Positions 43,302 to 56,646 are shown, counted from the stretch's first letter. The stretch is DNA of 64,000 nt from Paenibacillus sp. FSL K6-1096 (GCF_037977055.1 NZ_CP150274.1:2914001-2978000), one strand, 5' to 3'. Translations and numbers: made by a program. The notes: generated by a model from the letters alone, not told the origin.

Positions 43302-44366
43302 TTAATGTTGTGATCCCAGTGTCTCCCGGAGCAGCTTCGCCCGGTACATATCACGTTCAGTAGGCGACAGCTCGTCACCGAACAGCTTCTGCAGGAAGCC
43401 CGGCTGAGTCTTGACGTTCAGCTCATTGAGCACTGAAATCGAAGGCCCCTCCAGAATCCCCAGATCCACCCCGAGCCGCAGATCGGAGAGCCGTTGCGCA
43501 GATTCTTTAAGCTCCATCACGGCCGCATAGGACAGAATTCCGTAGGAACGCTGAATGCGGTCAGTGATACGGAGTGCAGAATCGGCCAGCAGGCGTTCCC
43601 GCGCGTTCCGCTCATGCTCAATAATCTGGGTGACTACGCTATGGAGATTCTCAATAATCTCGCTCTCGGTCTGTCCAAGCGTAATCTGATTGGAGATCTG
43701 AAAGATATTCCCTACTGCTTCGCTGCCTTCCCCGTAAATTCCTCTAACGGTAAGTCCAACCTGATTGACAGCGGATAAAATGCGGTTGATCTGGTGAGTC
43801 ATCACCAAGGCCGGCAGATGAACCATCACCGAAGCGCGAAGCCCGGTTCCGACATTGGTCGGACAGCTTGTCAGGTATCCTCTGCGGTCATCGAAGGCGT
43901 AATTGACGGCTGCTTCAAAAATATCATCAATAGCCGTCGCCCTTACCCAGGCCTCTCTGACCTGCAGCCCCGGGAACAGGCATTGAATGCGGAGATGGTC
44001 TTCTTCATTGATCATAATGCTGACTGACTCGTCGTCGTTCAGAATGACCGCTCCGCCCTTGGAGTCTTCGGCCAGATTCGGGCTGATCAGATGCTTCTCT
44101 ACCAGCACCTTCTTATCAAGCTCACCCAGCTCATCCAGCCTGATCAGTTCAAAGTTACCGAAATCTGCAGCAGCCTCTCCTTGAAACACAGGAGCCAGCT
44201 GCTCCAGCACCTCCTCCGATTGCTCTGCTGAAGCCAGCAGCGGGAAGGGCAGATGCTCCAGATTCCGGGCGATACGCATCCGGCTGCTGATTACGATCTC
44301 GGAGTGGCTGCCGCCGCAGCGCATCCAGTTGCTGAGTGCCTGTTCGGTAAACCGGAGACTTGACAT
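43302..44366 (-). CDS. mcsB: Protein-arginine kinase McsB
   Basis: McsB phosphorylates arginine residues on proteins, marking them for ClpCP and inactivating CtsR. The 354-residue guanidino kinase-like protein has the phosphagen kinase core ([16 protein letters not shown] and later [16 protein letters not shown]). The ATG at 44366 is seven bases after GGGGGG; a TTG two codons upstream is less likely. It lies between mcsA and clpC. Confidence 0.96.
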   Translation of the reverse strand: MSSLRFTEQALSNWMRCGGSHSEIVISSRMRIARNLEHLPFPLLASAEQSEEVLEQLAPVFQGEAAADFGNFELIRLDELGELDKKVLVEKHLISPNLAEDSKGGAVILNDDESVSIMINEEDHLRIQCLFPGLQVREAWVRATAIDDIFEAAVNYAFDDRRGYLTSCPTNVGTGLRASVMVHLPALVMTHQINRILSAVNQVGLTVRGIYGEGSEAVGNIFQISNQITLGQTESEIIENLHSVVTQIIEHERNARERLLADSALRITDRIQRSYGILSYAAVMELKESAQRLSDLRLGVDLGILEGPSISVLNELNVKTQPGFLQKLFGDELSPTERDMYRAKLLRETLGSQH

Positions 44367-44394
44367 ATCCAATCCCCCCTATATATCAAAGACT

Positions 44395-44916
44395 TTACTC
44401 TTGTGGCATTTCTTTTTCAAGTTTGCGGATGCGGTCCCTGAGCTCTGCCGCCGTTTCAAATTCCTCCTCGGCAATGCTCTGCTGCAATTCCTGCTTCAAT
44501 TCCTCAATCTGGCGTTTGCACATAATCTGTGCGCCGGCCCGCTTGGGCAGCTTGCCGACATGAGCCGTGCTGCCATGCACCCGTCTGAAGAGCGGATCAA
44601 GGGTACTGTCAAAATACTTATAACAGGAGCTGCAGCCGAACCGCCCCAGCTTGCTGAACTGCGAGTAGGTCATGCCGCAATTCTCACAGTGCAGTCCCTG
44701 CACTGTCTGCGCTGCCGCCTTGCTCTTGCCTGCACCCTCCAGGTCAAGCAGGCCGGACAGCAGGCTGTGAATCGAGAAGCCTCCCGCCGTTCCCGGAATC
44801 AGCTCCCCCTTCTCCCGTGCACAGCTTTCGCAAATATGAAATTCTGTCTTCTCTCCGTTCACGATCTTCGTGAAGTGGAGTGTAGCCGGTCTGACGCCGC
44901 ATTCCTGGCATAGCAT
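44395..44916 (-). CDS. mcsA: Protein-arginine kinase activator McsA
   Basis: McsA activates McsB. The 173 residues have four CxxC zinc motifs (C3/C6, C29/C32, C77/C80, C95/C98) and a C-terminal UVR-type helical domain at about 133-168 (EELKQELQQSIAEEEFETA). The length and motif set are typical. It follows ctsR after 29 bases. Confidence 0.95.
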   Translation of the reverse strand: MLCQECGVRPATLHFTKIVNGEKTEFHICESCAREKGELIPGTAGGFSIHSLLSGLLDLEGAGKSKAAAQTVQGLHCENCGMTYSQFSKLGRFGCSSCYKYFDSTLDPLFRRVHGSTAHVGKLPKRAGAQIMCKRQIEELKQELQQSIAEEEFETAAELRDRIRKLEKEMPQE

Positions 44917-44945
44917 GAGCGGAGTCCCTCCTTACGATATGGCCA

Positions 44946-45407
44946 TTATTTGCCCAACAAAGAGATCAGCATTGCCTTCATGATCTTGGCGCGAATCTCA
45001 TCCCGGTACGGCAGATTAACCGTCAGGCATTCCCGGGAAACCGCGGAACGCATCAGACACGCCTCGCGCTTAGAGAGGAAGCGGGCCTCCTCCAGCTGAT
45101 AAATCAGTCCTTCCGCAGAATTCTGATCAATATCATTCCCTATTGTCGAGTTGAGATGTGCATAAAGGGCTACATTCTGAGGCAGCTCGAACCTTTGAAT
45201 CCGGATGTATCCGCCGCCGCCGCGTTTGCTCTCCACCACATATCCCTTCTCCAGGGTGAAGCGGGTGCTAATGACATAGTTGATCTGCGATGGCACGCAA
45301 GAGAACTGGTCGGCCAGCTCATTGCGCTGAATTTCCACCGTACCTTCGGGACTTTCATGCAAAATATTCTTCAGATATTGTTCAATAATATCGGAGATAT
45401 TACGCAT
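44946..45407 (-). CDS. ctsR: Transcriptional repressor CtsR
   Basis: CtsR represses clp genes at normal temperature and is released by heat. The 153-residue protein has the N-terminal winged helix (NISDIIEQYLKNIL, and CVPSQINYVISTRF) and the heat-sensing glycine-rich wing SKRGGGGYIRI. The ATG at 45407 follows TGGAGG. It is the first gene of its operon and autoregulated through the operator at 45588-45604. Confidence 0.96.
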   Translation of the reverse strand: MRNISDIIEQYLKNILHESPEGTVEIQRNELADQFSCVPSQINYVISTRFTLEKGYVVESKRGGGGYIRIQRFELPQNVALYAHLNSTIGNDIDQNSAEGLIYQLEEARFLSKREACLMRSAVSRECLTVNLPYRDEIRAKIMKAMLISLLGK

Positions 45408-45587
45408 CACTCATCCTCCAGTGTCTAAGCCTTAGTCAATCTGTGCTGCGCCCCCGCCTGCCATCCAGACATGCTCTTAAGAATTTAACCCCGGCAATGA
45501 ATTAAGAATCGGCTGCAAGCGCCTTAGACCTCCTAATTCAGCCAATTGTTACATTCCTGAGAACGCCGCTATCAGACTTGCGTTGAC

Positions 45588-45604
45588 TTTGACTTTCTTT
45601 GACT
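45588..45604 (-). promoter_or_regulatory. CtsR operator
   Basis: On the minus strand AGTCAAA-GAA-AGTCAAA matches the CtsR heptad direct repeat (A/G GTCAAA NAN A/G GTCAAA) exactly. It overlaps the expected start of transcription just downstream of the -10 element, so bound CtsR would block the promoter. Confidence 0.93.
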
Positions 45605-45612
45605 TTTTTCAT

Positions 45613-45640
45613 ATTATAACACATTCTCACTGATTGCCAA
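45613..45640 (-). promoter_or_regulatory. Sigma-A promoter of ctsR-mcsA-mcsB-clpC
   Basis: TTGGCA (45640-45635) and a perfect TATAAT (45618-45613) are 16 bases apart on the minus strand. The transcript would start near 45606 and run through a leader of about 200 bases before ctsR. The remaining gap up to 45771 holds only an imperfect inverted repeat (45729-45766) after the GNAT gene. Confidence 0.82.
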
Positions 45641-45771
45641 GGGGTTAGTTTTATTTTTTACGTTTTGGCTGCTTTGTATTCCCTATGTACGTACATGAAT
45701 TGTCCCATCTGCACCTGGATATAGGACAGCTCCTCCGCCCTCTGCTGAAGGGGAAGAGCTGCTGTAACCTG

Positions 45772-46953
45772 TCAAAAGAAATCGAATAATGCCGTCCCGG
45801 TCTGCGGAATCAGCGCTTCAAGCCATTCTACCGCTTCTGCGCTTCCAGATAACTGTCCATACCGGGCGGTCTCAAGCGGGCGCTTGTACCCCATGAGCAG
45901 TGCAGTCAAGGTTCCGATCGTGCATACCAGGTCGGCCTCTGCCCGCTCCCCCTGAACCTGAATCAAGGAAGCCGTCCCCTCCGCCGATACACTCCAGCGC
46001 CAACATCCTTCGTTCCACGGAGCGTATTTATCTTCTATATATACCAGCCGTTCCTGAACACCCTGCGGTGCGCTGAAAATCATACTCTCCACCATAGCCT
46101 TCACATTGACAATCCGCGCCATGAAATAAGGATGATTCTCCTGCGTAATCCGCGGATCGGGCAGCAGGAAGGGCAGAATGTCATCCGCAGGCACCAGCTT
46201 CAGCTTGGCTCCGGTAATCATCGAGTCATGATTGGCCAGGAAGGTCCATAAGCCCTGCCGGGCCTGCTCGTTCAAGTAGATGAATTCGTCGATGACCAGC
46301 TCTTTGTTGATTATTTTATACAGCACATAACCTTCCGGTTCACCCAGCTCTGAATAAAATACACCTTGATGCATATCCTCATCCAGCACGCTATCCTTCC
46401 ACCATTCCGTGCTGCGGATCAGCGTACCATTATATCCGATTGAGAATTGATTATAGAGCTGCTGCAATACCGCAAGCTCTGCATTCTTAGCGTTTCCCCG
46501 CTTCACCGTGCCCTTAATCTCTGTCTTGTGCGGAAACTTCCCTACCGGAATGGTGTATTGCTTATATTCACAGTAGACCTCCCAGCCAAACTTGCGGTAG
46601 AACGGAATCAGGAACGGATGCAAAAAGGACAACGTATGGCCCGCTTCGTTCATCGTCTGCAGCACATGGGTCAGCAGTTTAGCCACATACCCCTGCCGGC
46701 GGTTCTCCGGCCATGTGGCTACCCCGGCAATCCCGCCCATAGATACAGGTTTGCCTTGAAGGTTCACCTGCAGCGGAAGCAGTGTCAGCTTGGCACCTAA
46801 CTCTTCACCTTCAAACAGCCCCCATACCTGGTCTGGCTTGAATTGCTCCCTTTGCCGCTCCCGGTCTTCACCGGACACCTTATACTGAAAGGCATATTCA
46901 GACAAGCTTAAGCTGTCTTCAAATTCTTCTGCACGTAATTGTCTAATTTCCAT
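45772..46953 (-). CDS. GNAT-family N-acetyltransferase, Eis-like
   Basis: The 393-residue protein has the Eis layout: an N-terminal GNAT domain with the acetyl-CoA-binding segment VATWPENRRQGYVAKLL (about residues 80-96), a second degenerate GNAT domain, and a C-terminal SCP2-like domain. Eis enzymes acetylate amines, including aminoglycosides in mycobacteria, but many Bacillota homologues have no known substrate. I start at the ATG at 46953 (MEIRQLRAEEF) after GGGGTGAG. It is monocistronic, between the ctsR promoter and the DnaA-box array. Confidence 0.82.
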   Translation of the reverse strand: MEIRQLRAEEFEDSLSLSEYAFQYKVSGEDRERQREQFKPDQVWGLFEGEELGAKLTLLPLQVNLQGKPVSMGGIAGVATWPENRRQGYVAKLLTHVLQTMNEAGHTLSFLHPFLIPFYRKFGWEVYCEYKQYTIPVGKFPHKTEIKGTVKRGNAKNAELAVLQQLYNQFSIGYNGTLIRSTEWWKDSVLDEDMHQGVFYSELGEPEGYVLYKIINKELVIDEFIYLNEQARQGLWTFLANHDSMITGAKLKLVPADDILPFLLPDPRITQENHPYFMARIVNVKAMVESMIFSAPQGVQERLVYIEDKYAPWNEGCWRWSVSAEGTASLIQVQGERAEADLVCTIGTLTALLMGYKRPLETARYGQLSGSAEAVEWLEALIPQTGTALFDFF

Positions 46954-47080
46954 TAGGCTCACCCCGTTAATAGATTCAGATTTCAGACAGATAGAGTCCA
47001 AAGATTGCTTCAATAGTGAGTATAACAAGCCTTCCCGTAAGAAGCTAACCGGCAGCCGGAATTCTCTTTATACCCACAAC

Positions 47081-47343
47081 TTATCCACAGCTTCTACACA
47101 AAAAAATAAAAACCGGGAAAAAGCTCTCCCCGGCCAAAATTAGTTATCCACGATTTGTCTATGACTATCCACATTATTCACTTTTTATCCACAAAAACAG
47201 TGTATTACTTAGGTTTTTCTTGACTCATCCACATAAATATGCCTTGCCGGATGTTCATCCACAGCCAGAAACGTTGCTGAAATTGTATCCACATGTGCGT
47301 AATGTTTCTGCATTTCCAGAAATCTATCCACAGCTTTTCCACA
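47081..47343 (+). repeat. Array of DnaA-box-like 9-mers, one orientation
   Basis: Nine copies of the motif NNATCCAC(A/G) or TTTTCCACA lie at 47081, 47144, 47165, 47185, 47225, 47255, 47285, 47324 and 47335, plus TTATTCACT at 47174. Two (47081, 47185) are perfect TTATCCACA boxes; the rest differ at one or two positions. All are on the plus strand. Steps between starts are 63, 21, 20, 40, 30, 30, 39 and 11 bases, close to whole helical turns. The 442-base gap (46954-47395) also holds the rRNA terminator but no gene. Confidence 0.8.
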
Positions 47344-47356
47344 GCCCTGCCCACGC

Positions 47357-47387
47357 AAAAAAGCCACTGTTGATTGCTCAACAGTGG
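47357..47387 (-). terminator. Terminator of the rRNA operon
   Basis: CCACTGTTG and CAACAGTGG form a perfect nine-base-pair stem with a six-base loop, followed on the minus strand by GC and six T residues, ten bases after the 5S rRNA 3' end. Confidence 0.92.
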
Positions 47388-47395
47388 TACCTTAT

Positions 47396-47512
47396 GCTTG
47401 GCGGCGTCCTACTCTCCCAGGACCCTTCGGTCCAAGTACCATCGGCGCTGGAAGGCTTAACGGTCGTGTTCGGGATGGGTACGCGTGGAACCCTTCCGCT
47501 ATCGCCACCAAA
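47396..47512 (-). rRNA. rrf: 5S ribosomal RNA
   Basis: The 117-base minus-strand sequence starts TTTGGTGGCGATAGCGGAAG and ends GGACGCCGCCAAGC, matching Bacillota 5S rRNA end to end. Ends were set by comparison with the remembered B. subtilis gene and could move by a base or two. Confidence 0.95.
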
Positions 47513-47640
47513 CGTTACAGGCTTAATCGCCTGAAAACTGAATCCGAAACGAATTTGCGCTCGCCCTTGTTACGGGGCCCCCGGAAAGTATTCGGAATCC
47601 GCTTCGTCAGCGTCATCTTCACTTTTTGGGGTAGTTTGTT

Positions 47641-50682
<3,042 letters not shown>

Positions 50683-50889
50683 AATGCGTTTTCCAGAAGG
50701 AAAATCGCTTAGCATCACTATAATTTAAACTTGCTTACACAAGTTCAGCTTAAAGGAATGTTCTAAAACGCAAATTCGTTTCGGTATCCAGTTTTCAAGG
50801 ATCAAGTTGCTGTAAGTTCGGGTCGATCACAACCGTGACGATCGAAGTTACAGCCGGTATTTCAGACATAACAAATAGATGAAGTTTGT

Positions 50890-50965
50890 TGGTGGAGCCA
50901 AGCGGGATCGAACCGCTGACCTCCTGCTTGCAAGGCAGGCGCTCTCCCAGCTGAGCTATGGCCCC
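50890..50965 (-). tRNA. tRNA-Ala (anticodon TGC) in the 16S-23S spacer
   Basis: The 76-base minus-strand sequence starts GGGGCCATAGCTCAGCTGGG and ends GGCTCCACCA with an encoded CCA. The anticodon loop CTTGCAA gives TGC. No tRNA-Ile gene accompanies it in the 377-base spacer; the rest of the spacer (50683-50889 and 50966-51059) holds antiterminator-like sequence but no gene. Confidence 0.96.
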
Positions 50966-51058
50966 GCAAATTCCATCAAAACCGAACAAATGGAAACACG
51001 TTATTGTGGAAGTCAAGCTTCCGATTTGAATGTCTTCATCGCAGAAGACGATTCTCCA

Positions 51059-52623
<1,565 letters not shown>

Positions 52624-52723
52624 GCCGCCTACCGAAGTAAGCGCTTATAGAAAGAGCGATAGCTCATTTTGAAACTGACGATTCATTGAATGAATCTTGT
52701 AAAACATAACGTGTTCCATTTGT

Positions 52724-52742
52724 TCAGTTTTCAAAGAACTTG
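52724..52742 (-). promoter_or_regulatory. boxA-like antitermination element in the rRNA leader
   Basis: The minus strand reads AAGTTCTTTGAAAACTG, which resembles the Bacillus rRNA boxA bound by NusB-S10. A related CCTTGAAAACTGG lies in the 16S-23S spacer at about 50790-50806. Confidence 0.6.
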
Positions 52743-52782
52743 CTCCCGGCAATCGATGTTTTATCGTTTGCGCAGGAATTAG

Positions 52783-52812
52783 ATCATATCATTTATTCAC
52801 TTAACTTGTCAA
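52783..52812 (-). promoter_or_regulatory. rRNA operon promoter P2
   Basis: TTGACA (52812-52807) and TATGAT (52788-52783) are 18 bases apart on the minus strand. Transcription would start near 52776, about 150 bases before 16S rRNA. Confidence 0.82.
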
Positions 52813-52867
52813 CTTATTTTTCATCGAGCGCTTCGTTCAGCGCCGGTGTCTCATAAGCACAAGAGAT

Positions 52868-52896
52868 AATATATCACGCGCTGCGGACTCTGGCAA
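52868..52896 (-). promoter_or_regulatory. rRNA operon promoter P1
   Basis: TTGCCA (52896-52891) and TATATT (52873-52868) are 17 bases apart on the minus strand, 84 bases upstream of P2. A GC-rich segment (GCAGCGCG) fills the spacer. The rest of the gap up to 53012 holds the upstream region of the divergent transporter gene. Confidence 0.8.
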
Positions 52897-53012
52897 GACT
52901 TTTTTATAATGAATTAATTAACCGCATATCCTATGTTCAACATATGGTTTCCATCCTGGATCATTTGCCGCTACAATAGGATTCATCTTCTATATTACTG
53001 AAAGGAGTCATC

Positions 53013-54263
53013 ATGTCCAATAAGTCTAATCCCCCTGCTGCCTCCGTTCCGCTTAAGGAAGCAAGCCATTTGCAGCAGGCAACCATTTACCGTATTTTGC
53101 TCGCGGTGAGCTTTGTTCATTTATTCAACGATTCTATTCAGGCGCTTATTCCGGCCATGTTCCCGGTGCTGAAGGATAACTTGCTGCTCTCCTATGCCCA
53201 GATCGGCTGGATTGCCTTCGCGCTGAACCTCACCTCCTCGCTGATTCAGCCGATCATCGGGTTCGCCGCCGACCGGAAGCCCCGCCCGATTCTGCTTCCG
53301 CTGGGGATGTGCTGTACCTTCGCCGGGGTCTTCCTGCTCGCTTTTGCCGGGAACTATGTCCTGGTGATTGTGTCGGTGATGCTGGTGGGCTTTGGCTCCG
53401 CCGCCTTCCATCCTGAAGGGATGCGTGTAGCTCATATGGCGGCCGGTCAGCGGAAGGGGCTGTCGCAGTCGATTTTTCAGGTAGGCGGCAATACCGGTCA
53501 GGCCCTGGGGCCGCTGCTCATGAAGTGGGTGTTCATCCCCTTCGGTCAGATGGGTGCGCTTGGATTCACAGTGATCGCCGCTGCCGGGGTGGCCGTCCAG
53601 ACCTATGTGGCCCGCTGGTACCGTGACATGCTGAATGCCGGATATACCTTCCGCAAAAAATCAGCGTCCCGCTCCATCGATCCCGCCCGCAGCAAACGCA
53701 TCATCATCACCACCGTCATTCTGGTCTTCATCGTGTTCGTGCGCTCCTGGTACGGCGCATCCATCGGCGGATATTACGCCTTCTACTTAATGGACAAATA
53801 CGGGATGACGCTGGACCGTGCGCAGATCTACATTTTCATGTATCTGGCAGCCGGTGCGGTCGGCACCTTCTTTGGCGGCCCGCTTGCTGACCGGTTTGGC
53901 CGGCGGAATCTGATTCTAGTTTCGATGATTGGTACGGTTCCGTTTGCGCTGGCCCTGCCTTTTGTGAACACGTTCTGGGCAGCCGTGCTGCTGATTATCT
54001 CCGGCTTCATCCTGCTGTCCAGCTTCTCGGTGACGGTGATTTACGCACAGATGCTGTATCCGGGCAACATCGGAACCGTCTCGGGCCTGATTACCGGCCT
54101 GGCCTTCGGCCTTGGCGGGATCGGCTCTGTAGTCATTGGCGACCTGATCGATAGAGCCGGGATTGCGCCTGTGTTCGTGGCCTGCGGCTTCCTTCCGCTG
54201 CTGGGCCTGCTGGCTCTGCTGCTGCCGGGTGACAAGAAGCTGGAGGAATGGGCGGCGGAATAA
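53013..54263 (+). CDS. MFS transporter of the fosmidomycin-resistance (Fsr) family
   Basis: The 416-residue protein has about twelve membrane helices. The N-terminal half matches Fsr exporters: VSFVHLFNDSIQALIPAMFP, then GFAADRKPRP (loop 2-3) and GFGSAAFHPEGMRVA. Fsr pumps export fosmidomycin and related compounds in E. coli; the natural substrate here is unknown. The ATG at 53013 follows GAAAGGAG. It is divergent from the rRNA operon. The MEP-pathway target of fosmidomycin (Dxr) is consistent with the ispD/ispF genes in this genome, but that link is only suggestive. Confidence 0.85.
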   Translation: MSNKSNPPAASVPLKEASHLQQATIYRILLAVSFVHLFNDSIQALIPAMFPVLKDNLLLSYAQIGWIAFALNLTSSLIQPIIGFAADRKPRPILLPLGMCCTFAGVFLLAFAGNYVLVIVSVMLVGFGSAAFHPEGMRVAHMAAGQRKGLSQSIFQVGGNTGQALGPLLMKWVFIPFGQMGALGFTVIAAAGVAVQTYVARWYRDMLNAGYTFRKKSASRSIDPARSKRIIITTVILVFIVFVRSWYGASIGGYYAFYLMDKYGMTLDRAQIYIFMYLAAGAVGTFFGGPLADRFGRRNLILVSMIGTVPFALALPFVNTFWAAVLLIISGFILLSSFSVTVIYAQMLYPGNIGTVSGLITGLAFGLGGIGSVVIGDLIDRAGIAPVFVACGFLPLLGLLALLLPGDKKLEEWAAE

Positions 54264-54378
54264 ATACCTTTGGCGGACCAAGCGAACAGAGATTATTCAA
54301 CAGGCTATTTTTGCGGTACAATTAGTTAAAACTTGAATTAATCACGCTCAGGCAGCAAGCCCGGAGGAGGGGTAACGC

Positions 54379-55653
54379 TTGAAGAATCTACTCGCAAGAG
54401 TGCGCAAAGGGTATGGCAAAAAGCTTGTATCGATTCACCTGTGGAATGCCTGGCTGGTCCTGTTCCTCGCGGTGAGCGGTCTGATCCTGGTCGGCGGCTT
54501 CTGGCGGGAGCTGCTGGGGGAAGGCCGGGTGTGGCTGAAATGGGGGCATACGGCCCTCGGACTGGTGCTGCTGATTCCTGTAGTCTATTATCTGCTGCTG
54601 GCTGCGAAGCACTGGAAACGGCTCAAGGGCAAGCCCGCCCAGAAGGCTAATGTGATCTTCGTGCTTGCCCTGCTGATCGGCTGGCTGCTCTCCGGGGTGG
54701 TTCTGTGGCAGTTCAGATTAGCCGGACCAAGAGCGGCCAACATTGCACTGTTCATTCATGACCTGCTGACCTGGATCGGTCTCCCTGTGATCATCTACCA
54801 CTCCATCACCCGGGTGAAGTGGCTGAAGGAGCCGAAGAAGCGCTCGATCGTGGCTGAAGCATTACCTGGAAAAGAGTCCTCTTCTACTGCCGGGCACTCA
54901 CGGCCTGCGGCTGCATCCGATGCACAGCCTCTATACACACGCCGTGGTTTCATCAAGGCTGCTGTAGGCGCTGGACTTGCCGTTACCCTTGGCCCCACCT
55001 TTATCCGCTGGTTCGGCAGAGCGATGCAGCTTCCGGGCACAGCAGACTATGCCGCGTCCAATGCCAATGCGCTGGTTCCCGACCCGCTCCCGCTGCCGGA
55101 TTCCGCTCCTCCCATCGGCGGGGGAGCCGAGGGCAGCTTCCGCGTGTATACGGTCACGGCTATTCCCGCCTTCGACAATTCCAACTGGTCCTTTACGATC
55201 GACGGGCTGGTGAACAAGAAGCTGACCTGGAACTGGGAAGAGTTCGTGAAGCTGCAGCGCGAGGTGCAGGTTAGTGATTTTCACTGTGTGACGGGCTGGT
55301 CTGTCTACAAAAACACCTGGGAGGGCCTCCCCCTCTCCAAGCTGCTTGATCTGGCCGGTGTACAGCCGCAGGCTGTCACGGTGAAGTTCTACTCCGGTGA
55401 CGGTGTCTACACCGATTCGCTGACGCTGGACCAGGCCCGGATGGATGACATCATGGTCGCAGTGATGCATGACGGCAAGCCGATTCCGAACCAGCTCGGC
55501 GGCCCGGTCCGCCTGATTACTCCGCAAATGTATGCCTATAAATCTGTTAAATGGCTGAACCGGATTGAGCTGATTGACGAGGATTATGTAGGGTACTGGG
55601 AGCTGCGGGGCTATGACAAGGATGCCTGGCTGCCCGGTGCGAAGCGGGTGTAA
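54379..55653 (+). CDS. Membrane molybdoenzyme: cytochrome b domain fused to a sulfite-oxidase-type molybdopterin domain
   Basis: The 424-residue protein has four membrane helices in residues 17-145 with one His near each (H20, H57, H127, H141), as in two-heme cytochrome b561/FdnI types. A cytoplasmic linker follows, then TRRGFIKAAVGAGLAVTLG (residues 187-205), a twin-arginine-type motif with a hydrophobic segment. The rest (about 250-424) is a sulfite-oxidase-type molybdopterin domain with the probable Mo ligand C303 in HCVTGWS. It looks like an MsrP-type (YedY) catalytic domain joined in one chain to its electron-donating membrane subunit. The start is TTG, six bases after GGAGGAGGGG. Substrate unknown; sulfoxide reduction is one possibility. 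Confidence 0.82.
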   Translation: MKNLLARVRKGYGKKLVSIHLWNAWLVLFLAVSGLILVGGFWRELLGEGRVWLKWGHTALGLVLLIPVVYYLLLAAKHWKRLKGKPAQKANVIFVLALLIGWLLSGVVLWQFRLAGPRAANIALFIHDLLTWIGLPVIIYHSITRVKWLKEPKKRSIVAEALPGKESSSTAGHSRPAAASDAQPLYTRRGFIKAAVGAGLAVTLGPTFIRWFGRAMQLPGTADYAASNANALVPDPLPLPDSAPPIGGGAEGSFRVYTVTAIPAFDNSNWSFTIDGLVNKKLTWNWEEFVKLQREVQVSDFHCVTGWSVYKNTWEGLPLSKLLDLAGVQPQAVTVKFYSGDGVYTDSLTLDQARMDDIMVAVMHDGKPIPNQLGGPVRLITPQMYAYKSVKWLNRIELIDEDYVGYWELRGYDKDAWLPGAKRV

Positions 55654-55683
55654 ATATTGTTACGGTATGCGCAGAACACAAAG

Positions 55684-55722
55684 AAGAAGCCTCCTGCCCC
55701 ATGAGGGATAGGAGGCTTCTTT
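55684..55722. terminator. Bidirectional terminator between convergent genes
   Basis: AAGAAGCCTCCT and AGGAGGCTTCTT form a perfect 12-base-pair stem with a 15-base loop, between the molybdoenzyme gene and the lipoprotein gene that converge here. Confidence 0.9.
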
Positions 55723-55733
55723 GCGTATGCCGA

Positions 55734-56639
55734 TCACAAGCTCTTGAAGGAAGCATCGTAGAGGCGGAACATGGTTTTGTAGCCGGACTCGTCGATCTTG
55801 ATGCCGACATCCAGACGCCCTGAGATCTCCAGGGGACCCGTGGTATAGCGCAGCTTGCTGCCTTCCGGAACGAAGACAATCATAATCTTGTTCCAGTAGG
55901 TCTCATCCCCGTTGTCGAACGGACACTCTGCTCCCGGCTCTGGGATCAGCAGAAACCAATTTTTCTCAAAAGACAGAACTTCGCCCATGAACCCTTTAAT
56001 GGTCACTTGCTGGCCGCTGAGATCCCAGAAGTGTTCTGAGGGTCGGGTCTGGTCGTCACCGTCAAAGAAGCCGTTCCAGCCGATTTCTGTGCTGCCCTTG
56101 GCAGCCGTCCCTTCTGTTTCAGTTACCTTCGCCGCCGGGGACGGGCTGGCCGCAGGGGTAGGGACAGGAGTTGCTTTAGGGGAATTGGTTGCTTTAGGTG
56201 CTTTGGTGGCTATAGGTTCTTTAGTTGCTATCGGGACAGTAGTCGCCTCAGGCACTGCCGTAGGGCTTGGGACGGAGCCTCCTTCCTCCACGGAAGGCTT
56301 CCGGGAAGCATGGGTAGCTTCTGCCACAGGCTCAGCAGAAGACGCTGAGGAAGGCAAGGCAGTGGGCTTGAGCGCAGCCGGCGTCCTGCCAGGCTTCTCC
56401 GTAGCAGGCGAAGGCTGCCCGGTCATCCGGGGCGCTTCGGCTGATGCCTGCGGTGCAGGAGATACAGAGGCTTGGCCCTGTGTTAGTCCGTCAACCTCCG
56501 GCGAAGCCCCGGCTGCGGCAGCGAAGGATTCACCGCTCCCCTCAGCCGCAGAATTCTGACCGCAGGCCTGAAGCAGCAGCAGGCTGGTCAGAGCCCCGGA
56601 GAGCAGCAGCATTTTTCCCTGTAATTGTCTCAATATCAT
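55734..56639 (-). CDS. Lipoprotein with Pro/Ala/Thr-rich linker and DUF3299-like domain
   Basis: The 301-residue protein has a lipobox LLQAC with the lipidated Cys at 26, then a long low-complexity region (about 30-190) rich in Ala, Pro, Ser, Thr and Glu with IATKEP/KATNSP-type repeats, probably a wall-spanning linker. The C-terminal 110 residues resemble the DUF3299 OB-like fold (VTIKGFMGEV, then FLLIPEPGAECPF). Similar domains occur beside LolCD-like ABC transporters. It follows the permease after seven bases. Function unknown. Confidence 0.72.
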   Translation of the reverse strand: MILRQLQGKMLLLSGALTSLLLLQACGQNSAAEGSGESFAAAAGASPEVDGLTQGQASVSPAPQASAEAPRMTGQPSPATEKPGRTPAALKPTALPSSASSAEPVAEATHASRKPSVEEGGSVPSPTAVPEATTVPIATKEPIATKAPKATNSPKATPVPTPAASPSPAAKVTETEGTAAKGSTEIGWNGFFDGDDQTRPSEHFWDLSGQQVTIKGFMGEVLSFEKNWFLLIPEPGAECPFDNGDETYWNKIMIVFVPEGSKLRYTTGPLEISGRLDVGIKIDESGYKTMFRLYDASFKSL

Positions 56640-56646
56640 ATTCCTC

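Noticed and set aside
47081-47343. Interpretation of the DnaA-box array as the chromosomal origin oriC
   Set aside because: dnaA, dnaN, rpmH and gyrase genes are absent, and gene order places the region about 100 kb from the origin in Bacillus. A clear DnaA-trio or unwinding element was not seen.
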